NCBI RefSeq assembly: GCF_932526225.1
Contig: NC_064038.1
Coordinates: 5,378,741 to 5,442,740 of the forward strand
Source of the DNA: Nematostella vectensis
Lineage: Eukaryota; Cnidaria; Anthozoa; Actiniaria; Edwardsiidae
DNA: 64,000 bases
Direction: 5' to 3'
A program made the position numbers and the translations under genes. Position 1 is the first letter of the stretch. Each line of letters starts with the position of its first letter. Below, piece after piece: positions 12,601-23,800 of the stretch. The notes under the pieces are model-generated. The model saw only the letters and a program-made list of their open reading frames with translations. It searched no databases and had not been told where the DNA came from.

Positions 12601-13254
12601 GCTTGTATCACTCAAGGTGTTTACCACCACTGGCGGCATGGCTGACGAGTGTCTACGGTATCATAGTAGACTAGCGGAGCTTGTATCACTCAAGGTGTTT
12701 ACCACCACTGGCGGCATGGCCGACGAGTGTCTACGGTATCATAGTAGACTAGCAGAGCTTGTATCACTCAAGGTGTTTACCACCACTGGCGGCATGGCTG
12801 ACGAGTGTCTACGGTATCATAGTAGACTAGCGGAGCTTGTATCACTCAAGGGTTTACCACCACTGGCAGCATGGCTGACGAGTGTCTACGGTATCATAGT
12901 AGACTAGCGGAGCTTGTATCACTCAAGGTGTTTACCACCACTGGCGGCATGGCTGACGAGTGTCTACGGTATCATAGTAGACTAGCGGAGCTTGTATCAC
13001 TCAAGGTGTTTACCACCACTGGCGGCATGGCTGACGAGTGTCTACGGTATCATAGTAGACTAGCGGAGCTTGAATCACTCAAGAAAGGAGAGAACTACAG
13101 CACAGCAATCTCGTGGATACGTTCTAAAGTGTCCTTCGCTTTATTAAGGGCCGCTCTGCTTTGTTTAAGAGGATCACGCACTACAAGGCGCCGTGTTCCT
13201 TTGTACTTGGAACAGCGAGACTTTGAAATCGCAAAAGAACAAGCTCGTTTGTAA
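9620..13254 (+). mobile_element. Decayed REL-endonuclease-type non-LTR retrotransposon, copy 1
   Basis: The reading frame is broken at several points: near 9827, a TAG at 10471, near 10683, at 11289 and at 11660. The conceptual product still shows reverse transcriptase motifs: [31 protein letters not shown], and [11 protein letters not shown] at the catalytic box (family norm YADD). Downstream are a thumb-like part (LALPLRLGGMGLTNP) and a C-terminal part with [20 protein letters not shown] and [20 protein letters not shown]. The last resembles a PD-(D/E)XK restriction-like endonuclease, as in R2/NeSL/HERO-class elements; the clade assignment is tentative. The 3' portion has been replaced by a 78-bp tandem repeat (11683-13083), followed by the original terminal segment to 13254. 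Clearly inactive. The left breakpoint of the segmental duplication lies inside it at about 9870. Confidence 0.75.
11683..13083 (+). repeat. 78-bp in-frame coding repeat inside the retroelement, 18 units
   Basis: Each unit encodes 26 residues, [18 protein letters not shown] followed by LAELVSLK. Total length 1401 = 18 x 78 - 3. Exactly three units are one base short (CTCAAGGGTTTACC instead of CTCAAGGTGTTTACC, near 12461, 12538 and 12849), and each shifts the frame. Units differ by scattered single substitutions such as GCC/GCT in MAD and TAT/GAT in LRYHS. Confidence 0.95.
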
Positions 13255-13340
13255 TTCTTCTTTAGATTTTTATTGCTCGTAATATGATGTATTGCCACTT
13301 AGTTTTCAGTCTTTTTTAATCGTTTGATCAATTGTAAATA

Positions 13341-13981
13341 TTAAGGTAATTCCCTTGAAAAAGTTCTACAACCCAGAATTTTTTAAAACTTGACATAAAC
13401 AATATTGAAGTTAAGGGTTTTCAAAAAATGTAATAAAAAAATTAACCGACCTCGTTTTCACAACAGAGGGGCGTAGAGTTGACGCGTTTTCGTTGATCGC
13501 GCAAGGAAAAATCCCAACTCTTAGTTTTCAAAAAGAAAGCCTATAGTCTTTAGAAAATTAAGTAGTGTTTGTCGAGCTGCCAAAATCCGATCTCCTAAAC
13601 AATAACCCGTAGTACCTAATGTTTAAAACAAAAAACAATTTTAGAGATAACACTAAAATTGTTTTCGCCACTATTCATACGGTAAAAAGCGCCATTTTGA
13701 AGTATTTTTACGGCTTTTAAGAGAAATAACAAAACTTCTACAACCCAACTTTTTTTCTTATTTCAGTAAATCATTTTCCGTATATTTAACTATTTGAGCA
13801 AATAAAAAATGGGGGTAACCGACTTCGTTTTTCTGTCAAAGCGATTTAAAGTAAAAAACGCTGTGTTTTCTTGTACAACTGTGGCGCGCCGCGCGCACTT
13901 AATACCGGAAAATTCGGACAAACAGCGCGCGCCACTATGCGCAGAAGGGGTGCGCAGTGCAATTCAAGGGAATTACCTTAA
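13341..13981. mobile_element. Non-autonomous TTAA-flanked element, copy 1
   Basis: A perfect 19-base inverted terminal repeat, TTAAGGTAATTCCCTTGAA at 13341-13359 and its complement at 13963-13981. TTAA at both outer edges is either part of the repeat or a TTAA target duplication, as used by piggyBac and Kolobok families. The inside is AT-rich, with a hairpin near 13635-13665 (AACAATTTTAG ... CTAAAATTGTT) and a repeated CTACAACCCA motif. No transposase. Confidence 0.75.
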
Positions 13982-14023
13982 GAAATGTTAAATATTCCTA
14001 TTGAAATTTGTAAATATGATTAT

Positions 14024-14119
14024 TGGTTTTATTATTATTATTATTATTTATTTTATTACTATTACTATTACTATTACTATTACTATTACTATTACTATTA
14101 CTATTACTATTACTATTAC

Positions 14120-14214
<95 letters not shown>

Positions 14215-14216
14215 GA
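14024..14216. repeat. (TTA)n / (ACTATT)n microsatellite, copy 1
   Basis: TTA repeats, then about a dozen ACTATT units, then more than 30 TTA units. All long poly-Tyr, poly-Leu, poly-Ile and poly-Asn frames here are artefacts of the repeat. Confidence 0.97.
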
Positions 14217-15118
14217 ATAACTCTCTTTTTTCCCAATAGAAACGTAAACTTTCTGATGCCACGAATTTCTAGCCAGCCAGCGAGGCAAAGAAATGCCTGA
14301 GAGCACATCAATCAAATCAAAATCTCGCATTCTAATTGGCTAACTTTCTTAAAACTTGGTATTGGCGGCCAGGGTAACGCACGTCGCACGAAGATCATGA
14401 TTGAATCGTTTTCTAGCAAGTTGTTTACAAAACTTTTCGCATATAGTTTGCACATGGAGTCTCAAGTATTTCGCTTTATGCGCATATAGAAATTTTATCG
14501 GAGGTGTAGGGGAGGGGGGGGATCAAGGGAACAATGGTGGGTGGTTATTTACAAAGAGAACCATCAACAGATTCAAGATCGATACCTCGCTAAAAAAAGG
14601 TTCACGGAAGACTTGTGACGTCCCACCTTATATAAGAACTGTGGGGAAATTATCACGCACGCAAAAAAAAAACAATGAGCATTTGCGAGCTTGCGAGCAC
14701 CCGCGCGAGCGTATGCGATCACTAACCGAAAACTGCGAGCATTTTCGGGGGACCATTCTGATGCCCTGATATAAACAGTAACAAAAGGTTCGGCTGATCT
14801 AAAAAAAACCTTTTAGTGTCGTCATGTTGGCTACGGGTATTCTTACATCACACTAAGCAATTTGGCTGTTTACAGTATTTGTGAACAAGGAATATTTTGT
14901 TTCTGTATAAAGTTTTCATTCGTGTTTTAAATTTTTTGGAAAAAAATAATACTACCATGACATATTTCTGAGGCATTGATCTTGTATTTTATATAAGAGA
15001 CGTAATACAGTTCGAATAACGAGAAGTCAGAGTTATCCGAGTTCGGCTTACCGGTGTTTCATCATACAAGCACTCTAACTACCTTAAACTACAAACGCCG
15101 AATCATAGATTGTAATGG
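14217..15118. other. Intergenic stretch downstream of TMEM163-like copy 1
   Basis: No supported gene. A 122-codon open frame at 14401-14769 is not of recognisable coding character. Near 15010-15055 is a cluster (GTTCGAATAACGAGAAGTC, AGAGTTATCCGAGTTCG) resembling the ends of pogo/Tigger-type DNA elements. The 3' UTR of the TMEM163-like gene must also lie here. Confidence 0.45.
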
Positions 15119-15964
15119 TTAATGTTTGAGCGGTGATTTTTCTTCAAGGATCGTACTATTGCACCATTCTGCTTGCACAACCAAATATATACCATAGGCG
15201 GCTGACACGGCGCCCAACGATAGAGCCACGGAATGGTCCAGCCACCAGAGCCGAGGCTTGTTTTCACGGTACACGTAAGTCGAGATTAAGATACCAAAAG
15301 CCATCGCCGAAGCCATGGCATAGTCCACTGCGGCCGCGCGCAGTGAGTCACTGTTCACTTTCTTCGCAATGCAGTTTTGCACCCATGCAAGTACGAAGAA
15401 TACTAACAAACTACAGGTTAGAACTATCAACATCTCGTCTGGTTTTCTCGGATGGATGCTATCGGTGAGATGGATCACTGATGTCGCGACCGTAGCAATA
15501 CCGGTCGTGATAAAACTGAGGGCGATTCCTAGAGTTGCAATTGACTCTCGTTTATGTCCAATCTCTCCGTTTTTTGAGTCACGAAATCGCCAAGCCACAG
15601 CCACGGAACTCATCGTCCCTAACAGCGAATCAAATGCACTTGCAAAGACGGACGAACTTTCTGTCTGCCCTGACACAAAAAACGACGACAGACTAAAAAG
15701 AAGAGAGATCACAATTGCTAGGATGGAGATTGTGAACGCGGCGCGGCACCATTTTTCGCGCGCTTTTTGGGAAAGGAAAGGTCTTTCTGTTTCGTCTTCG
15801 TCTAAGAAAGAAACCACATCCTTGTTGTTGACTTTCTGCGTTCCCTCCTTAAACGCGTCCATTAAACTTGACTCAAAGCTTGCACATGATTCACTGGTGG
15901 ACGATGCACGACTGCTCTTTTTATCTCCCGGCGGCACAGCGAATGATACCTGAAAGTGGGCCAT
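15119..15964 (-). CDS. TMEM163: TMEM163-like zinc transporter (cation diffusion facilitator superfamily), copy 1
   Basis: Intronless 281-residue open frame; vertebrate TMEM163 is of similar size. TMEM163 proteins are vesicular/plasma-membrane zinc-efflux proteins related to cation diffusion facilitators. The N-terminus (1-70) is cytosolic-looking, Ser- and acid-rich. Six hydrophobic segments follow at about 73-98, 103-127, 141-167, 177-200, 208-232 and 241-266, with a short C-terminus (EEKSPLKH). TM2 holds AFDSLLG: D112 probably matches the first metal-site Asp, while the second Asp position is G116. D214 in TM5 and D243/H244 at the start of TM6 are other possible ligands. On the minus strand a TATA-like TTTATATTTA lies about 35-45 bases before the ATG. 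It differs from copy 2 at one residue (L187 against V). Confidence 0.85.
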   Translation of the reverse strand: MAHFQVSFAVPPGDKKSSRASSTSESCASFESSLMDAFKEGTQKVNNKDVVSFLDEDETERPFLSQKAREKWCRAAFTISILAIVISLLFSLSSFFVSGQTESSSVFASAFDSLLGTMSSVAVAWRFRDSKNGEIGHKRESIATLGIALSFITTGIATVATSVIHLTDSIHPRKPDEMLIVLTCSLLVFFVLAWVQNCIAKKVNSDSLRAAAVDYAMASAMAFGILISTYVYRENKPRLWWLDHSVALSLGAVSAAYGIYLVVQAEWCNSTILEEKSPLKH

Positions 15965-17820
15965 TAATGATCGCTTTAAGTCTTACACAAAAGGCTAATT
16001 GATAAATATAAATTGCTCCAAGCGACTTGTGACGGGGGCTAAACATTTATGGAATACCTCCGGGTGAGATCAGTCAAACAATGCTAATCTATTGCATCAT
16101 TTAAACAAGCACTTTAAAATCCTTCGCTGCTAAGGAGCGCAGACCTCTCTTTTAATAACCGATTGTTATTTTTAATGTGGGTGGGCTAAATTCATGTTTA
16201 AAATCTAATAATTTTATAATGCTCACGGAACTTTCTGCAAGAAAAGTAATAGCGTACATATCCTACTATTAAAAAACACCTTTCTTAAACTCCGACAATT
16301 ACCATGAGAATGTATCCCTTTAAATTACCGCATGAATGTTTGTTTTGGTATTGTGCTGGAGATGTGCTACATATTCATGCAACTAGAAGACATGCAATGC
16401 GCTGTGTTGCAGATGGGTATGAGATGATGGCGAAACACCATAGCAAAAACCATCACAGCGAGATATTAATAAAGCAAGAAAACAACTGCATTTTCGCATT
16501 GTATTTACGTACTGAATTTTCAAGTGAATACCAACTGCAATCATCTCGACAGAACTTTTGGTAAGACATTTTGAGAAGGCTTATACCTTCTATAATATTT
16601 TTTTGAGGATGGTTGTTTCTTTATTCTATAAGTTTTTATCATAGTTACCATTAAAATCGTTTTACGACACACTCCTATATTCAAAGGGTCTATGACCCAA
16701 CTCGTTTTAAAAAAAGTTATAAAATGTATACTTTTTTAAAAAAGAGAACACTAGCTATATACACATCGGTTTCTGTCGAACCAACGACGAAACACTCTTT
16801 GTCGATGCTCTTCGGCAAATTAAGCAAACTCTCGCATGTACAATTCCCAACAGCTTATCGGCTTCTGTCATTCAAAATACTTGAAGCGGATTCATTGGCC
16901 AGCAGGAGCTTGGATCAAACCCAGATCAGATCAAATCCTCCTTGATTTACAACATAAAACAGTATTCTACCCCCAGTCACACTTCAATATTTGATAACTC
17001 GAACTCCTGCTAAACCAAAGTGATGTCTTACAGTGAAACTCCGATAGCTCGAACTCTCCGCTGATTAGGAATGCCTAATTTTAGTCATTTCTACTCTAAA
17101 GACTCGCCAATAACTCGAACTGACTTTAATTTCCCTAGAGACTGATTTTCAGCTATTTCTTCTCGAATAACTCGAACTCCCTACTAAGTCGAACTGACTT
17201 CAAGTTCCCTAATCATGTCTTCTCATATGCAGCCTAGTCCCAGGCTTTCTGATCGGGCTTGCTCACGGTTCATCTGCTAGCACAGGAAACCCGGTAAGAA
17301 CGTCAGGGACTGGGCTGCACTATATGGGCTCGTCCCAGACCCCATGCTTCCTGGCGGTCCATATTCAAGCAAAGGAAAACCTAAAAGAAAAGATCATCTT
17401 TGAAGCTCGAAGTAATGTCGATTTCCTTTGGGTGTTTCAGTTATCGGAAGCCAAAATGCATCCACATTTCAAACAAAGTTGCACAAGGAAATCAATGTCC
17501 ATGGGTTTAAAAAAAAAACAATAAATAACCGTAAATAAACATAAATTCAGGTTTGGAAATTTATAACCATTCACATGGCTTTTAGAGTTCAGGATTTGGC
17601 AATTTAACCTTTTTCCAGGTAGCCAATGCAGGCTAAAATACACGAATTCTCGAGTGTAACCTTATTTGAAATCAGTGTGTAATTCAAAACCTCTCTTACA
17701 TAGATACACATTTATATCATCATATCCCTGCATAACTTGCACCATTTCTATTTAAACCCAGTACTTCTCTCTTACATATAACCACAGGCTACCAATCTGC
17801 GATCTACCTTACGACGATGT
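15965..17820. other. Intergenic stretch between TMEM163-like copy 1 and MALT1-like A1 3' end
   Basis: It contains the TMEM163-like promoter side and the A1 3' UTR. An 86-codon open frame at 16304-16564 is present in both duplicates, but its few differences change several adjacent residues, so it does not look conserved as protein. From 16975 to 17225 there are repeated AACTCGAACT motifs (GATAACTCGAACTCCTGCT, GATAGCTCGAACTCTCCGC) like decayed pogo/Tigger DNA-transposon ends. A ~90-bp element lies at 17229-17318. Confidence 0.45.
17229..17318. mobile_element. Very short inverted-repeat element
   Basis: Left GCAGCCTAGTCCC and right GGGACTGGGCTGC are inverse complements with one mismatch. They are flanked by CATAT and ACTATATG. 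The duplicate is at 43118-43207. Confidence 0.45.
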
Positions 17821-20800
17821 CTAGTTCTGGCAAGCAATCTTGGCAAACAGCGGTTTCTCTCGCATCGTGTAACATATTCGACGAGGCTCTTCATTATCTA
17901 ATTCCAGCACGAGAACCATCTCAAGGTTGCCCTGAAGGAGACAAACATTATTCTACGCATCCGCATTACTGATAATAAATCTCGACAGTTTACCTGCAGC
18001 CTTTGAAGGTCAGCGATTCGTATCGCGGACTCAGCTCTTGAGAAACGCTGTGGAATAGTGCTTTCCTTGCCCGTTACCTTGGTAACGAGACAACCGCTGA
18101 CACACTGCAGGAAGAAGCCAAGACATATCAGCATATCAACCTTGCGCTTCTACATGACATGACACAAGTAACGCAACAGAGGCTGAGTGACACTGTCACG
18201 CACTCGCATGTCATATAAATCGTAACGCAATGCAAACTGTGACATGTGCAACGCAATTCGCAATTCTGAAGTTGCGCGGAGGACTGGGTAGACTTTCTAA
18301 GCGGACGACTGGGTAGACATTCCGTGCGCTCGCCCCAGGCTCTTTTAGACCATTTAGAAAAACGTCAGTGATTGGTTGATATGCGAAAAGCATGCTGGGA
18401 CAATTTTAAAAATTCAACATGGCGTTGTAAACATTTGATATGATTGAAAGCTAGAGCAGGTTTAGATTCACAACATCAAAATTGAATTGAGTTGAATTGC
18501 ACCTTCTAAAATCACCCCAGCATGCTTTTCGATTATCGACTCGACCCAATCACCCGCGTAACGTAAGATTGGTGAATAGAAAAGAGGGAGTGCTTTGAAA
18601 ACTCAACGGTAGAACCGCCAAAGAGCCGTTCTCGGCCGCCATTTTTTTTCTTTTTCTTCTTATAGGTAGAAAACAAATATAAAGGTATGGCTAACAAGAG
18701 CTCTTTAAAGTGGCATTCGCACGCGCGTCTGAGAAAGTTTGATGAAAAAGGAAGTTTGTACGTAAAATATCCCTAATTACTTCGCCCAAGTGTAATAATG
18801 CTCAATGCGTACGTGATGTTTATAAAACCATAGATGACAACATCCGCTTGATAGTAGAGCTGGTTAGAATGGGAACGTGTAGAAAGAATAGTAGAAACAT
18901 GTAGAAAGAACATGTTGCGTGACGTAAAAAAGTGGTAGGTTTCGTGACACTTTTGATTAAGGTCTGTAAACTAGAAACAAACAAAGCAACTGTGACGTCA
19001 CAACTGTATTAAGAAAAGCTTGCACTTCAATCTACAAATGACGAATCAAATCACGTCTTTTACCTCAGGCATGTCGAATGTCACGTGGTAGTTGTCGGGG
19101 CGACAGCGCGCGGTGACGAGCAACGCGTTGGAGAATTCCGCCATGAAGACGAGTTCGACCACGACCCCGTCACGCTCATGTACGGTCACGGGGTCTTCCG
19201 GGATCTCTGTCACGCAATAAATAAATAAGGTTATGAAAAAAAATAGTGTGTGACACTTTACATTGACATTCGTGACGGAATACGTAAGGGATATGAATAT
19301 GCTAGCGTGTGACACCTTGGCGTGACATGCGTGTCATCTACCACCACCCGGTCAGCGCTCATGTATGGTTACGGGAGCAACCAGGATCTTTGTCACGCAA
19401 TTAATGCGTAAAGACCATAAATACAAGGAGTCATCTCGCTCATTTCTCGTTTCTCCCGACCCCTCCCCCTCCGCCGGCTTTGTTCCGCCTCGTTCCCGTG
19501 CCTCGTTACTCTGACCTGGTCCCCCCCCCCCCCTCCCCCGCTGGAACAAAGATAACGGAAGCCCTGTGTGTACCGACCATGCGCTGCTTTCCAGCCCTCG
19601 GCCCCAGACACGGCGCATGCTCCTTGCATGTGTACCGCTGTATTGTCAGCTAGGCACATGTCGTCGATCTCAGTGGTATGAATGTGCACGACTTGTTGTT
19701 TTCTATCTTCGGGGTCATAAATATTCTCATCATGAATGGCTGGGAAAACGCACAAATACAAAATTACGCCTTTTGTATACACCTTTTACAATTATGTTCG
19801 ACAATAGGAAAATAAGGCATTGCAAATGCCTGATACCAGTTGTAAAGGAAAAAAAAACAATTACTATTTTGTTTGTTTATAACACTCTATGCAGCCGTCA
19901 AGTCTCCAGTTAGATCCATAACAGTGAATAAAAACCTTATTTAAAACAGGAATACACGTAGTCCAAAATAAAGGTAGACTTAAAGAAAATTAAAAAAACA
20001 CGGCACGACAGACCTTTTTTTTCGAAGACGGGCGTCAAAGTGATGATTTACAGTAAGCAGTGTGAAGACATGTCTTGAATATGTCCTCCATTCTGGTTAG
20101 AAATCCTAGGGAGAGCACGGTAAGTTTTACTTACCTTTTGAGAACTCAAGTTTAATCTTGGAAAGCGGCTTAGTTTGGCCGATGAGCTTGATGAGGTGCT
20201 TGGCAATGAAACCATTTCTCTCATCCTCAGACTCGAATACTGAATTCTGCGGTAAACTGCAAGACAAAATACGTGGAAATAAAAATAACGATGATGACTA
20301 ACTTGAAATGTTCCGGGGACAAATGGTCTAACTAAATTTAAAGTAGAGTAAAGTATCTATAGGAGGCGAGAGAGCCTCAGTAGGGGAGGGGTGGGGTAGG
20401 AATACCTCTAGGAGGGGAGAGACAGCCTCAATGGGGGAGGGGTGGGGTAGGAATACATCTAGGAGGAGAGAGACAGCCTCAATGGGGGAGGGTGGGGTAG
20501 GGATACCTCTAGGAGGGAAAAGAGCCTCAATGAGGGAGGGATGGGGGGAGAAGTACCTATAGGAGGCGAGAGAGCCTCAATGGGGGAGGGGTGGGGTAAA
20601 AGTGCCTCTAGTAGGGCAGAGACAGCCTCAATGGGGGAGGGGTGGGGTAGGAGTGCCTCAGGGAAGGAATACCTTGTAAGGTCTGCAGGACAACTATGAT
20701 ATTTGATGAATTATGGAAGAATAAACAATATACAGATAAAACAAAATTGGAAACGAGCATTCAGATAAATGAATCCAAAACGAAATATTCAACCCAGATG

Positions 20801-23800
20801 GTCCTTTTAAAAAACATGACAGTCTGTGCCCTGGTTCCAGAGCCGCGAGCGTCTCTCTATTCGACTAGGTAGACAGTCTGGGGTCTGGTTACTTTTAGAT
20901 TGCGAAAATGGAAAAAGAGAAAACTGCCCTAAAAGCCTATTATTCACTGCAATTCTTTTTCCGCAATGACGTACTTCGAAAAATCATCAATCCTAACCAC
21001 CACCCCCCCCCCCCCCCCTTCCAGATACACAACATGACTCACCATCCATGGATCACCAACACATTCTTCTTGGTTACAATTGGTTTCCTACCCACCCGTC
21101 CCCCCCAGACGCACAACATGCCTCACCATCCATGGATGACCAACACATTCGCCTTGGTTACAATCGGTTGGTAACAGCCGTTGTCGACTGGTATCGTCTC
21201 GATTGGCTTATCGTTTGGCCTTGAACGTAGGTTATATTGAAGTAAATAAGAGGTATTTATACAATAATCAATAACAAGACATTTGAAGTGATGAACCATA
21301 GGATATAATATTTAATTGAAACAAAAGGATTTAATTGAAACAAAAATGAGCTACAATAGTCGATAACATGCGACTCTACGATAGCACTTGGTCACATACG
21401 ACAACACTCAATCACGTATGATGTATGGCAACACTCGATCACGTACATGGTACGGCAACAATCGATAACGTATCACGTACAATGTACGGCAACAATCGAT
21501 AACGTATCACGTACAATGTACGGCAACAATCGATAACGTATCACGTACGATGCACGGCAACAATCGATAACGTATCACGTACAATGTACGGCAACAATCG
21601 ATAACGTATCACGTACGATGTACGGCAACAATCGATAACGTATCACGTACGATGTACGGCAACACTCGATCACGTACGATGTACAACAACACTCGATTAC
21701 ATACGATGTACGACAACACTCGATCACGTACGTTGTACGACAACACTCGATCACAGAAGATGTATGTCAACATTTGATTTTATACGGTGTACGGCAACAC
21801 AAAAAATCCAAACAACAGTATTATACTAATATCGACAGGAAATAATCTCCTACTCACGTTGTTCGACAGCAATCGAGGACGATAATATTTAGTTTTGCTT
21901 CGCTATTCTGCATGGTCTCCAACACTTTCGAAGCGGGCAGGTTTTCCTGCGGATGATACCTGACAGAGAACAACAGACAATTATTATTGATACTCGTTAT
22001 AATCTCAGACCCGTGGTAGTCCCGCAATAGTCCCGCGGTGTCCCAAACTTAGATAACCTTTTCCGTTGTGTCGACCGGCTTATAATTTTAACCATTTATA
22101 TCAAACCCGTAATAATCCCGCGGTGTCCCGTACTTAGATAAACTTTCCAATGGGTCAAGAGATAACCCTAACCATATGAAAATCAAACCCGTGGTAATGA
22201 GGTAATTATCCCGTGGTGATCCCGTAATAATCTCGCGGTGTCCCGTACCTTTGTTTGGCCAGGGAAGGGCTTTAGACTAACCTTTCTGTGGCGTCTATAG
22301 GCATAAGATAGCCCTGTCCATTTATCTCAAAGCCATGACCCGCAAAGTAGAAGAGCGCATAGGTGTCTTTGACCAGCAGTTTGTAGAACTCATCCAGGGC
22401 GAACTCCATCTCCTTCAGAGTGAGATTCACAAGCGAAACAACCTGGAGACAAACGAAGGAGACGCGCGTGTACACGCAGTCCCTTTTAGATTTCACGCGA
22501 CTAGTTCGCAGCTACTACTATAGACTCGTAAAACGTTTAATAGGTTGTAAAAATAGGCTTTATCTACTTCAATAGATGTTCAGGGGTGTCTAGACAGAGC
22601 CGTAGCAGGCACACGTAAGATTGCGGGGGACACAATACAGAAGCATTAAGAAAATATTGGGGGGCACAGCCACGCCCCTGCTGGTCATTTCATTATAATT
22701 TTAAAAAATATCGCCCCCCCCCCCCCGTGCCCCCAGTGCCCCACCCCCAGCTACGGCCCTGCAGGTCATTTCATTATAATTTTAAAAAATATCGCCCCCC
22801 CCCCCCGTGCCCCCAGTGCCCCACCCCCAGCTACGGCCCTGCAGGTCATTTTCTTAAAATTTTTGAAAATATTGCCCCCCGTGCCCCCAGTGCCCAACCC
22901 CCAGCTACGGCCCTGCAGGTCATTTTCTTAAAATATTTGAAAATATTGCCCCCCGTGCCCCCAGTGCCCAACCCCCAGCTACGGCCCTGCAGGTCATTTT
23001 CTTAAAATTTTTGAAAATATTGCCCCCCGTGCCCCCAGTGCCCAACCCCCAGCTACGGCCCTGCAGGTCATTTTCTTAAAATTTTTGAAAATATTGCCCC
23101 CCGTGCCCCCAGTGCCCAACCCCCAGCTACGGCCCTGCAGGTCATTTTCTTAAAATTTTTGAAAATATTGCCCCCCGTGCCCCCAGTGCCCCACCCCCAG
23201 CTACGGCCCTGCTAGAGAAAAACGCAGGGTGGGGTTCAGAGTAGTAATTCTGGCCACTGATCAATTGAGTTCAAATCGGGATCCTTAAATCTGGTGATAG
23301 GTCACTGGATCCATCAAGAAACTACCTAGTCTGATACATCATTCCAAGAGTGCTTGGGAAGGGAGGGGGATAGTGTTTTAACTGGTTAGTGAGGACATTA
23401 AGACCTATTCACCTTAAAGCCTATGCTTCTTAATACGCCTGCCAAGTCGCACACATCATTCAGAGGGTGGAAGAGAGTGTTGAGGTGCTGCGCCATTTTG
23501 TAATCTTTGTTGCCGATTAGTAACGCCACCTTGTCATTTGCTGCAACATAGCACAAGGCCTTGATAATTAAAGAACCTGTCTCAAGCCCACAGCCAGAGC
23601 TACTCTGACGTTAGACTGTGGCGTGTCCAGAGAAAAATGCAAGATTGGGTCCAAAAGCAGCTCAACGATTGCCCAGGCCAATCGTTCACTAGACCCATCT
23701 AGATCTATACCTAATGCCTGCCCAGGTCAATAGGTCACAAGACCCATCTAGATCTTTATGTCATGCCTGCCCAGGTCAATAGGTCACTAGACTCATCTAG

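Noticed and set aside
11683-13254. A genuine repeat-protein gene of 26-residue units
   Set aside because: The unit matches a retroelement C-terminal segment that continues uniquely after the array; frameshifted units and upstream stops show that it is an expanded pseudogene segment.
14001-14300. Poly-Tyr, poly-Leu, poly-Ile and poly-Asn frames
   Set aside because: Translations of a (TTA)n microsatellite; the same applies at 39882-40218.
15369-15953. 194-codon frame on the plus strand over the TMEM163-like gene
   Set aside because: Antisense shadow of the well-supported minus-strand TMEM163-like frame.
16304-16564. 86-codon frame present in both duplicates
   Set aside because: Differences between copies cluster and change residues (DVL/EVL, RCVADG/CCDGDG); no domain, splice or promoter context.
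20690-20699. Possible 10-base microexon in intron 7 of gene A (CTGCAG ... GTATTCC)
   Set aside because: Ten bases would break the reading frame between exons 7 and 8, and it cannot supply the missing ~25 residues.
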